The position numbers were made by a program, and so were the translations under genes. From Isoptericola sp044389085 (lineage in GTDB: Bacteria > Actinomycetota > Actinomycetes > Actinomycetales > Cellulomonadaceae), in NCBI RefSeq assembly GCF_044389085.1, contig NZ_JBIRXP010000001.1, positions 806,001 to 870,000 of the forward strand: a DNA stretch of 64,000 nt, read 5' to 3'. The notes beneath the pieces are model-generated. The model was given only the letters and a program-made list of their open reading frames with translations. It was not told the DNA's origin and searched no databases. Each line of letters opens with the position of its first letter. Position 1 is the first letter of the stretch. This document shows positions 1-8,625 of this stretch, in pieces.

Positions 1-6
1 CGGGGG

Positions 7-1671
7 TCAGTCGAAGGTGTCGTGCAGGACGACGCCGTCGCGCACGGTCTGCAGGCACACGGGGTCGGGCTCGCCCTCGGACAGGTCGGGCAGCAGCGGC
101 TGCCCGGCGCGAGCCTCGGGGTTCCACGCCGACAGGCGGTCCCCGGGGGCCTGTACGGACAGGGTGTCGGCCCGCCACACGGCCAGGTGTGCGGGGGCGC
201 CGACGCGCAGCTCGCCCGCGCCGGTGTGGTCGAGCCCGGCGAGCCGCCACCCGCCGCGGGTGTGCGCGCGGAACGCCGCGCGCGCGGAGATGCGCTGCAT
301 GGCGTCCTCGTGGGTGAGGGTGGCGCGCACCGCCTGCCACGGGTCGAGCGGGGTGACGGGGGTGTCGGAGCCGAACGCGAGCGGCACGCCCGCGCCGGCG
401 AGGTCGGCGAACGGCGACAGGGTCGACGCGCGGCCGGGGCCCAGCCGGGCCGCGTACATGCCGTGGCTGCCGCCCCAGGCGGCGTCGAACGCGGGCTGCA
501 CGGACAGCGCCACCCCGTACAGCAGCAGCGCGGCCAGGGCGGACGCGTCCACGAACAGGGCGTGCTCGAGGCGGTGGTGGCCGGAGCGCAGCAGGCTCGC
601 CCCGTGCTCGGTGGCGGCCAGCTCCAGCCCGCGCACCACCTCGTCCATGGCGCGGTCGCCGATGACGTGGAACCCGCCCTGCGTCCCGGCGGCCGAGCAG
701 GCGGCCAGGTGCGCGGCGACGTCCTCGCCCGTGAGGAAGAGGCGGCCCGAGGTCTCGGCGCCGCCCGGGCCGGCCAGCAGGTCGCTGTAGGGGTGGCGCA
801 GCGCCGCCGTGCGGGACCCGATCGAGCCGTCCGCGCACAGGTCGCCGGCGATGCCGGTGAGGAACGGCAGCTCGGCGAGCATCTGCCGGGCGTCGTCCGC
901 CGTCGCGCACAGCTCGCCCCGGTAGGCGACGACGTGCGGCAGGGCGCCCGCCGGGTCCGCGGTGAGCCCCACGAGCTCGGCGAGGCCCTCGCGGGTGTCC
1001 ATGTTCGGCTCGCTCATCTCGTGCACCCCGACGATGCCGCGCGCGGCGGCGTCGGCGAGGGCCCGCCGGTAGGCGCGGGTGCGGCGCGCGGGCGACACCT
1101 GTCGCACGGCGGCCGCCGCGGCGTGATGGGCGTCGGAGGTGACCATCCCGGACGGCTCCCAGCCCGCGGCCCGGTCGAGGCCGACCGTGCGGGCGAACGA
1201 CCCGGACACGACGGCGGAGTGCCCGTCGACGCGGGCCGCGTACACGCGCCGCCCGCCGCAGGCGGCGTCCAGCTCGTCCGCCGTGGGGGCGCGCCGCTCG
1301 GGCCAGGCCTGCTCGTCCCACCCGAACGCCAGCAGCACCTCCTCGCCGCCGGGGTCGGCCGCGTCGAGCTCGCGCGCGCCCCGGGCGAGGGCGTCGAGCG
1401 CCTCGGCGAGCGACGTCACCCCGCCGGCCGCGGTGAGGTCGACCGACTCGGCCGCGAGGCCCGTCTCGAGCAGGTGCACGTGCGCGTCGACGAACCCGGG
1501 GGCCACGAGCGCGCCGTCGAGGTCGATCACGCGGTCGGCGCGAGCCGCGAGCCCGGCGGCGGTGTCCTCCGCGCCGAGCCACGTCACCACGCCGTCGTCG
1601 ACCAGCAGGGCCTCGGCGAACGGGTCGGCGGGCGAGTGGACGACTCCGTTGCGGTACAGGGTGGACGTCAC
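7..1671 (-). CDS. YtcJ-like metal-dependent amidohydrolase
   Basis: Probable cytoplasmic amidohydrolase of the YtcJ-like family (amidohydrolase family 3); the substrate is unknown. From GTG 1671 it has 554 residues, normal for the family. The metal-binding HxH pair is at residues 64-66 (DAHVHL). HVIGDRAMD and HRLEHALF in the middle carry further likely histidine ligands, and GSDTPVTPLDPW near the end carries the late aspartate. An open frame runs on upstream to 1911, but that part is low-complexity Arg/Pro/Cys and not protein-like. A TAGAGT -10 box (1679-1684, minus strand) lies 7 nt before GTG 1671, which fits a leaderless start. It follows helY on the same strand after 97 nt and probably has its own promoter. 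Family call firm, specificity not predictable. Confidence 0.88.
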   Translation of the reverse strand: MTSTLYRNGVVHSPADPFAEALLVDDGVVTWLGAEDTAAGLAARADRVIDLDGALVAPGFVDAHVHLLETGLAAESVDLTAAGGVTSLAEALDALARGARELDAADPGGEEVLLAFGWDEQAWPERRAPTADELDAACGGRRVYAARVDGHSAVVSGSFARTVGLDRAAGWEPSGMVTSDAHHAAAAAVRQVSPARRTRAYRRALADAAARGIVGVHEMSEPNMDTREGLAELVGLTADPAGALPHVVAYRGELCATADDARQMLAELPFLTGIAGDLCADGSIGSRTAALRHPYSDLLAGPGGAETSGRLFLTGEDVAAHLAACSAAGTQGGFHVIGDRAMDEVVRGLELAATEHGASLLRSGHHRLEHALFVDASALAALLLYGVALSVQPAFDAAWGGSHGMYAARLGPGRASTLSPFADLAGAGVPLAFGSDTPVTPLDPWQAVRATLTHEDAMQRISARAAFRAHTRGGWRLAGLDHTGAGELRVGAPAHLAVWRADTLSVQAPGDRLSAWNPEARAGQPLLPDLSEGEPDPVCLQTVRDGVVLHDTFD

Positions 1672-1768
1672 GGCCTGCACTCTATGGCACCGCCGGGCAC
1701 GACCGCCCACCGCACCCCCACACGGGGGGCACGGGTTCCTCACATCCGGGCGCGTGGTGGCCGACCGG

Positions 1769-4768
1769 TCAGACGCTGGAGTACGCGACCACCCCGCGCA
1801 GCACCGCGGTCTGCGCCTTGCGGGCCGTGGCGCGCAGGGCCGGGCGTGGTGCCGCCTTCGCCAGCTGGTCGAGCACGTCGAGCACCTGCTTGCACCACCG
1901 CACGAAGTCACCGGCCGCCACGTCCGTGCCCCGCAGCACCGCGTCGAGGTTCTTGCCGGACGCCCACCGGTGCACCGGCGCCACCAGCCCCAGGTCCAGG
2001 GGGCCGGTCGCCTCCAGCTGGTGCTGCGCCTCGAGGTCGGTCACCTCGGACCAGGCCCGCGTCGTGGCGTCCAGCACCTGGGCGAGCCGCCCGTGCGGGC
2101 CACCCGGGACGAACGGCTCGGACGCCTCCTCCCGGCGCCCCGAGTACACGACCGTCGACACGGCCGCCGCCAGCCCCGGCGCGTCCAGGTCGTCCCAGAT
2201 GCCGCGGCGCAGGCACTCCGCGAGCAGCAGGTCGTCCTCCGCGTACAGGCGGCCCAGCCAGCGGCCGTCGTCGGTGACCGCCAGCGACCCCGGAGCCGTG
2301 CCCTCGCGGTCCGACGACGTGGCGCCAGAGTCGGTGTGGTCGGTGCGCGCCAGGTAGCCCAGCCGCGTCAGCACCTCGCAGGTGCGGTCGAAGGTGCGCG
2401 CGATCGTGCCGGTGCGCCCCTCCACCCGCCGCACGAGCTGGTCGTGCTCGGCGCGCAGCCGCTCCCACCGCTCCGCCCACCGGGCGTGGTCGTCGCGGTC
2501 CGGGCAGCCGTGGCACGGGTGGGCGCGCAGCGCCGCGCGCAGGCGCCGCAGCTCGGCGTCGGACGCCGCGTCCGCGCGCCGGCCCTGCCCCCCGCCCGAC
2601 GGGCCGCCGCGCCGGCCCGGGTGCCGCCCCGAGCCGCCGTCGCCGGAGAACGCCCCGAGGGCGTTGCGCAGGCTCGAGGCCAGGTCGCGCCGCTGGTCGG
2701 GGCGGCGCGGGTTGAACGCCTTCGGGATCCGCACGGTCGTGACCACCTGCACGCCGCCGGGGGCGTCGGCGAGGGTCAGCTTCTTGACCTGCTTCTCCTG
2801 CGTCAGGACGGTGGGGCGCGGCCCGTCGAACCCGCGGTCGTCGCGCCCCGGGTCCAGCACGACGACGTACCCGCGACGCCGACCCGACGGCACCTCGACC
2901 ACGTCACCGCGCCGCAGCCTCTCGAACGAGGCGACCGCGTCCGCGCGCCGCGCCCCCGACGCCGCCCGCGACAGGTCCTTCTCCCGCTCCTTGATCGCGC
3001 GCCGCAGCCCCATGTACTCCGCGAAGTCGCCACGGTCGCACGCCATCGACGCGGCATACCCCTCCATGGCCTCCGCGTGCGCCTGCGCCTGCTTCGCCAG
3101 ACCCACCACGCCGCGGTCAGCCTGGAACTGCGCGAAGCTCGTCTCCAGCACGTCGCGGGCCCGCTCGCGCCCCACCTGGCCCACCAAGTTGACGGCCATG
3201 TTGTACGTGGGCCGGAAGCTGGAGCGCAGCGGGTACAGGCGCTTGGACGCCAGGCCGGCCAGCGCCACCGGGTCCAGGCCCGTGTGGTCGACGACGACGG
3301 CGTGCCCCTCGACGTCGATCCCCCGGCGGCCCGCCCGCCCGGTCAGCTGCGTGTACTCCCCCGGCGTCACCGGCTGGTGGGCGGTGCCGTCCCACTTCAC
3401 GAGCTTCTCCAGCACCACCGACCGCGCCGGCATGTTGATGCCCAGCGCGAGCGTCTCGGTCGCGAACACCACCTTCACCAGCCCGCGGGAGAACAGCTCC
3501 TCCACGGTCTCCTTGAACACGGGCAGCATGCCCGCGTGGTGCGCGGCGATCCCGCGGGCGAGGGACTCCGCCCACGGCCAGTACCCGAGCACGTCGAGGT
3601 CCTCGGCCGGGATCGTGGCCGTGCGCTCCTCCACCACCCGCCGGATCTGCGCCTCCTCCGCGGCGTCCGTGAGGCGCAGCCCCGCGCGCAGGCACTGCTG
3701 CACCGCCCCGTCGCAGCCCGCGCGCGAGAAGATGAAGTAGATCGCCGGCAGCAGCGCGTCCGCGTCCAGGGAGTCGACGACGGCGAACCGCGGCGGCGTG
3801 CGGCGGTGCGCGACCGGCCCGCCGCCGCCCGGGCGGTTGCCCCCGCGGCCCCGGTAGCCGCGGTCGCCCCGCCCGCGGTGACCGTGCCTGCCGTGCGACG
3901 ACCCGTGCGACGACTCGGCCCGCGCCGAGGTGCGGAACATCGCCTGCAGGTCCGGGTTGATCGGCGGGTTCGTGCCCGGGTCGGTGGGGTCCACGTGCCC
4001 GGCGTACAGGTCCATGAGGCGCGGCACGCCGCGCGGCTCCGGCGCCGAGACGACCACGTGCTGCCACAGCGGCACCGGGCGGCGCTCGCTGACCACCACG
4101 GCGGTGTCGCCGCGCACGGTGGCGAGCCAGTCGCCGAACTCCTCCGCGTTGGACACCGTCGCGGACAGGGAGACGAGCTGCACGTGGTCGGGCAGGTGGA
4201 TGATGACCTCCTCCCACACCGGTCCGCGGAACCGGTCGGCGAGGTAGTGCACCTCGTCCATGACGACGTACGCGAGCCCGTCGAGCGCGGACGACCCCGC
4301 GTACAGCATGTTGCGCAGCACCTCCGTGGTCATCACGACCACGGGCGCGCCCGCGTTGATGGACGTGTCCCCCGTGAGCAGGCCGACGTTCGCCGTCCCG
4401 TGCCGGGCGACCAGGTCGGTGTACTTCTGGTTGCTCAGGGCCTTGATCGGCGTCGTGTAGAACGCCTTGCCGCCGCGGGCGAGCGCGAGGTGGACGGCGA
4501 ACTCCCCCACCACCGTCTTTCCCGCGCCCGTGGGGGCGGCGACCAGCACCCCGCGTCCCTCCTCGAGCGCGACGCACGCGTCCACCTGGAACGGGTCGAG
4601 CTCGAACCCGACCTCCTGGCGGAACAGCCGGAGCTCGCCCTCGGCGTCGGCCCGGTCGCGGCTGCTGCGGGCCCGGGAGGCGGCGTACCGCTCGGCGGGG
4701 CTGAGGTTCTCGGTGCCGTCGGGCGAGCCGGCGCGCGGGCCGGAGCCGGGACGGGAACGGGGGGTCAT
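1769..4768 (-). CDS. helY: Ski2/Mtr4-like DEVH-box RNA helicase HelY
   Basis: ATP-dependent superfamily II RNA helicase of the actinobacterial HelY group, related to Ski2/Mtr4. Motif I APTGAGKT is at about residues 78-85, motif II DEVH at 171-174, motif III SAT at 202-204, and motif VI QLTGRAGRRG at about 474-483. The C-terminal third, with the HPCHGCPDR stretch, matches the DSHCT-type domain of HelY. It has 999 residues, somewhat longer than mycobacterial HelY. Residues about 287-318 form a His/Arg/Gly-rich RGG-like insert absent from the helicase core, and a second Gly/Arg-rich linker precedes the DSHCT part. A -10 box TAGGCT (4775-4780, minus strand) is 6 nt from the ATG, so a leaderless mRNA is likely. 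The order helY-(lipid kinase)-tatC-tatA-pafC-pafB matches the conserved actinobacterial block. Role in RNA turnover or ribosome assembly is inferred. Confidence 0.93.
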   Translation of the reverse strand: MTPRSRPGSGPRAGSPDGTENLSPAERYAASRARSSRDRADAEGELRLFRQEVGFELDPFQVDACVALEEGRGVLVAAPTGAGKTVVGEFAVHLALARGGKAFYTTPIKALSNQKYTDLVARHGTANVGLLTGDTSINAGAPVVVMTTEVLRNMLYAGSSALDGLAYVVMDEVHYLADRFRGPVWEEVIIHLPDHVQLVSLSATVSNAEEFGDWLATVRGDTAVVVSERRPVPLWQHVVVSAPEPRGVPRLMDLYAGHVDPTDPGTNPPINPDLQAMFRTSARAESSHGSSHGRHGHRGRGDRGYRGRGGNRPGGGGPVAHRRTPPRFAVVDSLDADALLPAIYFIFSRAGCDGAVQQCLRAGLRLTDAAEEAQIRRVVEERTATIPAEDLDVLGYWPWAESLARGIAAHHAGMLPVFKETVEELFSRGLVKVVFATETLALGINMPARSVVLEKLVKWDGTAHQPVTPGEYTQLTGRAGRRGIDVEGHAVVVDHTGLDPVALAGLASKRLYPLRSSFRPTYNMAVNLVGQVGRERARDVLETSFAQFQADRGVVGLAKQAQAHAEAMEGYAASMACDRGDFAEYMGLRRAIKEREKDLSRAASGARRADAVASFERLRRGDVVEVPSGRRRGYVVVLDPGRDDRGFDGPRPTVLTQEKQVKKLTLADAPGGVQVVTTVRIPKAFNPRRPDQRRDLASSLRNALGAFSGDGGSGRHPGRRGGPSGGGQGRRADAASDAELRRLRAALRAHPCHGCPDRDDHARWAERWERLRAEHDQLVRRVEGRTGTIARTFDRTCEVLTRLGYLARTDHTDSGATSSDREGTAPGSLAVTDDGRWLGRLYAEDDLLLAECLRRGIWDDLDAPGLAAAVSTVVYSGRREEASEPFVPGGPHGRLAQVLDATTRAWSEVTDLEAQHQLEATGPLDLGLVAPVHRWASGKNLDAVLRGTDVAAGDFVRWCKQVLDVLDQLAKAAPRPALRATARKAQTAVLRGVVAYSSV

Positions 4769-4848
4769 GCCGCCAGCCTAGGCGTCGGTCCCGACGCGCG
4801 AGGACCGCCGCGCGAGCGCTGTGACGCCCGGTCGACGCCGGGGCGCGC

Positions 4849-5982
4849 TCAGCGCGGCGCGACCAGCACCTGCAGGGCGCGGGCCCGCACCTCCACCCGC
4901 AGCGGCAGCGGCCCGAGCCGCTCGCCGTCGGCGTGCGCGACCGGCAGGGGCCGCTCGCCCGCGACCCAGGCGTCGGGGCCGGGCTCGATCGTCACGGCGC
5001 GCGCCCGCACGACGTGGACCTTGCGGCGTCGCACGTGAGAGCCGGTGAACATGCTCGGGAAGACGGCGAGGGCGCCCGCCCGCGACAGGTCGGTCGCGAC
5101 GAGCACGTCGAGCAGGCCGTCGTCGAGGGAGGCCGCCGGGGCGACGCGGATGCCCCCGCCGATCTGCGGCCCGTTGGCCGCGGCGACGAGGGCCGCGCGG
5201 CCCGACCAGGTCGCGGTGCCCCCGGGCCCGGGACGCAGGTGCAGCGCGGAGCCGGCACCCGAGCGGAGCCCTGCCGGGCCGTCGGCGACGCCGTCGAACG
5301 TGAGCCGGTACGACCAGGGGCGGTAGCGCACCAGCTCGAGCGCGGCGGCCACGGTGTACCGGGCGCTGCCGCGCGGGTGCCGCAGCCGGTTGGCGCGGGC
5401 GTTCACCGCCGCGTCGAGCCCCGCGGAGACCGCGCCCGCCACCCACCTCGGGCCGTCGGCGCGGCCGGCACCCTGGTCGGCGCCGGAACCGGGACTGACG
5501 AGACCCGGCCCGGTGACCAGGGCCGCGTCCACCGGGCGCCGCCCGGCGGCGCCGGCGTCCAGCGCCCGGCACAGCGCGACGCCCGCCGCGCCAGGATCGC
5601 GCACGGGCAGCCCGAGCGTCGCGGCGAAGTCGTTGCCCGTGCCCACGGGCACGATGCCGAGGGGGACGTCCGTGCCCGCCACGGCCTGCGCGCCGAGGTG
5701 GACCATGCCGTCGCCGCCGACCACGACGAGCGCGTCCACGCCCGTGCCGCCCGTGCCGTCGACGGCAGCCCGTGCCCGGGCGAGAGCCGCGTCGGCGTCC
5801 GGGCCGGACAGGTCGACGACGTCGTGGCCCGCCCGGCGCAGCCCGGCCAGGACGCCCGCGCCGGCGTGCACGGCGCGCCCCCTGCCCGCCGTCGGGTTGA
5901 CGACCACGCCGAGGCGGCGCGGGCGGGCCGCCCCGTGCAGGCCGGGCTCAGACAGTGGGGGCGACCCTGCGCTTGTCGGCAC
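4849..5982 (-). CDS. Diacylglycerol/lipid kinase family protein
   Basis: Probable lipid kinase of the DAGK catalytic (YegS/BmrU/DgkB) family, which phosphorylates diacylglycerol or a related lipid at the inner membrane face. VVNPTAGRG begins the domain near residue 27. The nucleotide-binding GGDGMVHLGAQAVAG segment and the GTGNDFA motif follow, in the order expected for the family. The length of 377 residues is slightly above the usual 300-350 because of an N-terminal extension. The ATG at 5982 overlaps the 3' end of tatC by 35 nt; a later start just before the VVNPTAGRG strand is possible. It sits between helY and tatC, all on the minus strand, and is probably read from the tat transcript. 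Substrate not determined. Confidence 0.85.
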   Translation of the reverse strand: MPTSAGSPPLSEPGLHGAARPRRLGVVVNPTAGRGRAVHAGAGVLAGLRRAGHDVVDLSGPDADAALARARAAVDGTGGTGVDALVVVGGDGMVHLGAQAVAGTDVPLGIVPVGTGNDFAATLGLPVRDPGAAGVALCRALDAGAAGRRPVDAALVTGPGLVSPGSGADQGAGRADGPRWVAGAVSAGLDAAVNARANRLRHPRGSARYTVAAALELVRYRPWSYRLTFDGVADGPAGLRSGAGSALHLRPGPGGTATWSGRAALVAAANGPQIGGGIRVAPAASLDDGLLDVLVATDLSRAGALAVFPSMFTGSHVRRRKVHVVRARAVTIEPGPDAWVAGERPLPVAHADGERLGPLPLRVEVRARALQVLVAPR

Positions 5983-6721
5983 GCCGGTCGTGCAGCAGGC
6001 ACAGGCCGAGGGCGCCGAAGTACAGCACGCAGATCGGCAGCGCGACGAAGATCATCGTCAGGGCGTCCGGCGTCGGCGTCATCACCGCCGCGAACACGAA
6101 GGCGATGAGCACGGCCCACCGCCAGCCCTTCGCGAGGGTCTCGTGCCGCAGCACGCCGGCCATGTTCAGCCCGACGAGGAACACCGGCGACACGAACGCG
6201 ATGCCGAACGCCAGCACCAGGCGCATGACGAAGCTGAGGTACCCCTGGGCGTCGGTGAAGTTCACCGCCCCCTCGGGCACGAAGCCGGCCAGGATGTCGA
6301 CGGCGTGCGGCAGCACCCACCACGCCAGCGCGGCACCGCCGAGGAAGAGGGGCACCGCGGCGCCGAGGAACCCGTAGGCGTACCCCTTCTCCCGCTTCGT
6401 CAGGCCGGGGGTCACGAAGGACCACAGCTGGTAGAGCCACCACGGGCACGTGACGATGACGCCGAGGAAGAGGGAGACCTTGACCTTCATGTCGAGCGCC
6501 GACGCCATGCCCGTGAAGTTGAGCGCGATCGTCTTGCCCTGCTCCTGCGCCGCCGCCGACAGGGGGGCCTGCAGCGCCGCGAGCAGCGGTTCGTACAGGA
6601 CCCATCCGGCGGCGGCACCCACCACGAGGCCGCACGCGGCGAGGAAGAGCCGCTTGCGCAGCTCCAGCAGGTGCTCGCGCAGGGGCATGCGCCCCTCGGG
6701 GTCCCGGGACTGTCCGGGCAC
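5948..6721 (-). CDS. tatC: Sec-independent translocase subunit TatC
   Basis: Polytopic membrane receptor for twin-arginine signal peptides; with TatA it forms the twin-arginine translocase for folded proteins. The diagnostic N-terminal MPLREHLLELRKRLF segment just before the first membrane helix is typical of TatC, and hydrophobic stretches consistent with six helices follow, ending in a short charged tail. Length is 257 residues. The GTG at 6721 starts only 3 nt after the tatA stop. The ATG at 6688, directly at MPLREH and preceded by GAGGGG, is an equally plausible start and would remove 11 residues. Actinobacteria typically use TatA/TatC, with TatB elsewhere. Downstream, the lipid kinase start overlaps the tatC end. 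Confidence 0.95.
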   Translation of the reverse strand: MPGQSRDPEGRMPLREHLLELRKRLFLAACGLVVGAAAGWVLYEPLLAALQAPLSAAAQEQGKTIALNFTGMASALDMKVKVSLFLGVIVTCPWWLYQLWSFVTPGLTKREKGYAYGFLGAAVPLFLGGAALAWWVLPHAVDILAGFVPEGAVNFTDAQGYLSFVMRLVLAFGIAFVSPVFLVGLNMAGVLRHETLAKGWRWAVLIAFVFAAVMTPTPDALTMIFVALPICVLYFGALGLCLLHDRRADKRRVAPTV

Positions 6722-6724
6722 CGA

Positions 6725-7027
6725 CTAGGCCCGCGGCTGCTTCGGGTCGATCAGACCCGGGATCTGCTCGCCGTCGCCCGTGGCCGGGGCGTTCGCCGAC
6801 GTCGACGTCGACGAGGAGGCGGTGCCGGTGGACCGCGACGTGGTGTCGGCCGGCGGCTCGTTCGAGTCGCCCGGGTTGCCGTCGTCGGTGAGGTCCTTGA
6901 CCTCCTTCTTGAAGATCTTCAGCGACTGGCCGACGCTGCGCGCCAGGTCAGGGAGCCTGCGCGCCCCGAACAGCAGCAGGATCACGACCACCAGCACGAT
7001 GATGTGCCAGGGCTTGAGCATGCCCAT
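6725..7027 (-). CDS. tatA: Sec-independent translocase subunit TatA
   Basis: Pore-forming subunit of the twin-arginine translocase. One N-terminal transmembrane helix (residues about 7-20) is followed by the FGARRLPDLARSVG hinge and amphipathic helix that define TatA/E. The rest is an acidic, Ser/Thr-rich disordered tail, giving 100 residues in total. The ATG at 7027 has a GAGGAG-like ribosome site (ACGAGGAG) about 8 nt upstream. It is followed after 3 nt by tatC, so the two are translationally linked. The call is firm for TatA rather than TatB because of the FG(A)RRLP motif and the short length. Confidence 0.95.
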   Translation of the reverse strand: MGMLKPWHIIVLVVVILLLFGARRLPDLARSVGQSLKIFKKEVKDLTDDGNPGDSNEPPADTTSRSTGTASSSTSTSANAPATGDGEQIPGLIDPKQPRA

Positions 7028-7147
7028 GAGAATGGCTCCTCGTTCTCGTCCGCCCGTGGGCGGGGGTGTGTCGGGGTCAACCCTAGTGGGTCTCCCGGTC
7101 CGTGACGGTGACGTTCAGGTGACGACCGTGCGCGGCGGGTGCGGGCA

Positions 7148-7543
7148 CTAGCTCCTGCGCGCCGGGGTGCGGGACCGCAGGGCCGCGTGCGACGCCTTGT
7201 CGGCGGTGCGGGCGGCCACCCAGCTCCCGGTCCCCCAGCGCCGCCACGTGGCCGCCTGGCGCTCGCGGCGTGCCGCGGACCGCTCGGCCTTGAGCCGGCG
7301 ACGCCGGGCCACGCGTTCGCGCAGCACCACGGGGTCGTCGAAGAGGGTGGGCGAGGTGTCGGCGCGGTGCGCCTCCGCCTCGGCGACCGCGGCGGAGATG
7401 CGGTCGGCGGCGGACCCGAGCACCTCCCCGGCACGGGTGGCCTCGCGCAGCGCGCGCACCCCCGCCCGCCACAGGTGACGCCCCAGGAAGAACGCGCCCA
7501 CCAGGGTCGCGACGACGAGCCCGGCCCAGATCCAGCCCCACAT
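7148..7543 (-). CDS. Small single-pass membrane protein, unknown function
   Basis: A 131-residue protein I do not recognise. It starts MWGWIWAGLVVATLVGAFFL, a clear N-terminal membrane anchor, followed by a cytoplasmic basic, Arg/Ala-rich helix with coiled-coil-like composition (residues about 30-110). The frame is open much further upstream, but that part is antisense to pafC. The ATG at 7543 has a TAGGCT -10 box (7551-7556, minus strand) 7 nt away, overlapping the pafC stop, so it may have its own leaderless promoter. It lies between pafC and tatA. Small membrane proteins at this place are found in related actinobacteria, but no role can be assigned. Confidence 0.75.
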   Translation of the reverse strand: MWGWIWAGLVVATLVGAFFLGRHLWRAGVRALREATRAGEVLGSAADRISAAVAEAEAHRADTSPTLFDDPVVLRERVARRRRLKAERSAARRERQAATWRRWGTGSWVAARTADKASHAALRSRTPARRS

Positions 7544-7548
7544 GCGGG

Positions 7549-8625
7549 TCAGCCTACGGTCTTCGTGGCGCCGGGCCCGTCGTCCCCGGCCGGGGGTGCG
7601 CCGGACCCGTCGCCGGACCCGTCGTGCCGGGTGCCGGGCTCGTCGGCGGTGGTCGAGGCGTACGCGGCGAGCGCGGCCCGGGCGGACTGCGCGACGTCGC
7701 GGGCGACGTCGGGCGGGTCGACGGCCACGACGTCGGGCGCGTTCGCGAGCAGCAGCCGCCGCAGCCACGCCGGGTTGGTCACGCGCAGGCGCACCTCGAC
7801 CGTGCCGTCCGGCAGGTCGCGCACGGACTCGGCGGGCACCTCCTCCGCGACCCAGCGGGCCGCGGACGCGAGCCGCAGCGTCGCCGCGGGGGCGCCGCGG
7901 TGCGCGACGGACGCCCACACGTCGGCGCCCAGGTCGCCGGCGACGGCGGCGTCGCGCTCGGCGACCGGCTCGTCCAGGACGCGGGCGTCGAGGATCCGGT
8001 CGACCCGGAAGGTGCGGCGCCCGTCCACGCGCAGGCACCAGCCCACGAGGTACATGGCGCCGTCCTGGGTGAGCAGCCGCAGCGGGTCGACGTCCCGCTC
8101 GGTCGTGACGTCGGCGGCGTTGACGTACCGCAGGTGCAGGCGGCGGCCCTCGGCCAGCGCGGTCGTGACGGCCGCGACCACCTGCGGGTCGCCGTCGCCC
8201 TCGAGCTGCACGTCCACGGCACCGGCAGCCTCTCCCGTCGCGGCCGTCAGCTTGTCCAGCGCCGACGCCACGACGGCGGCCCGGCGCCGGTCCGCCTGCA
8301 CCGCCGGGGACGCGTGCATGGCCCTCAGCGCGGCGACGAGCGCGACCGCCTCCCGGGTGCCCAGGCGCAGGGGGCGCGTCATTCCGCGCGCCTGCGTGAG
8401 GGTCACGACGCCGTCCTCGAGGGAGAACGCGTCGAAGTCGATGAGGTCGTCGGGCATGTACCCGGGGGTGCCCGACACCCACAGGGCGTCCACGTCCTCG
8501 CGCACCTGCCGCGGGGTGACCCCGAACCGGTCGGCGAGCTCCTCCACCCGCACCGGCCCGGCGCCGTCGAGGTACGCGACCAGCCCGAGCAGCCGCACCA
8601 GCCGGTCGTCGGCCCGCTCAGCCAT
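7549..8625 (-). CDS. pafC: WYL-domain transcriptional regulator PafC
   Basis: Second half of the PafBC heteromeric activator, which in mycobacteria turns on the RecA/LexA-independent DNA-damage response. It has an N-terminal winged helix-turn-helix (VEELADRFGVTPRQVREDVD, residues about 23-42), a WYL domain in the middle (YLVGWCLRVDGRRTFRVDRI) and a WCX C-terminal domain. Length is 358 residues. A GAGGGAGGG ribosome site lies in the end of pafB, and the ATG at 8625 overlaps the pafB stop by 8 nt, so the two subunits are translated together. No pup-proteasome genes are seen nearby, so the DNA-damage role is more likely than a link to pupylation. Confidence 0.92.
   Translation of the reverse strand: MAERADDRLVRLLGLVAYLDGAGPVRVEELADRFGVTPRQVREDVDALWVSGTPGYMPDDLIDFDAFSLEDGVVTLTQARGMTRPLRLGTREAVALVAALRAMHASPAVQADRRRAAVVASALDKLTAATGEAAGAVDVQLEGDGDPQVVAAVTTALAEGRRLHLRYVNAADVTTERDVDPLRLLTQDGAMYLVGWCLRVDGRRTFRVDRILDARVLDEPVAERDAAVAGDLGADVWASVAHRGAPAATLRLASAARWVAEEVPAESVRDLPDGTVEVRLRVTNPAWLRRLLLANAPDVVAVDPPDVARDVAQSARAALAAYASTTADEPGTRHDGSGDGSGAPPAGDDGPGATKTVG

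Noticed and set aside
22..2277. 751-residue open frame on the plus strand
   Set aside because: Antisense to the amidohydrolase, low-complexity composition, no motif.
1139..5038. 1299-residue open frame on the plus strand
   Set aside because: Arg/Gly/Ala/Val/His-rich translation without domains, antisense to helY, the amidohydrolase and the lipid kinase; an artefact of very high GC.
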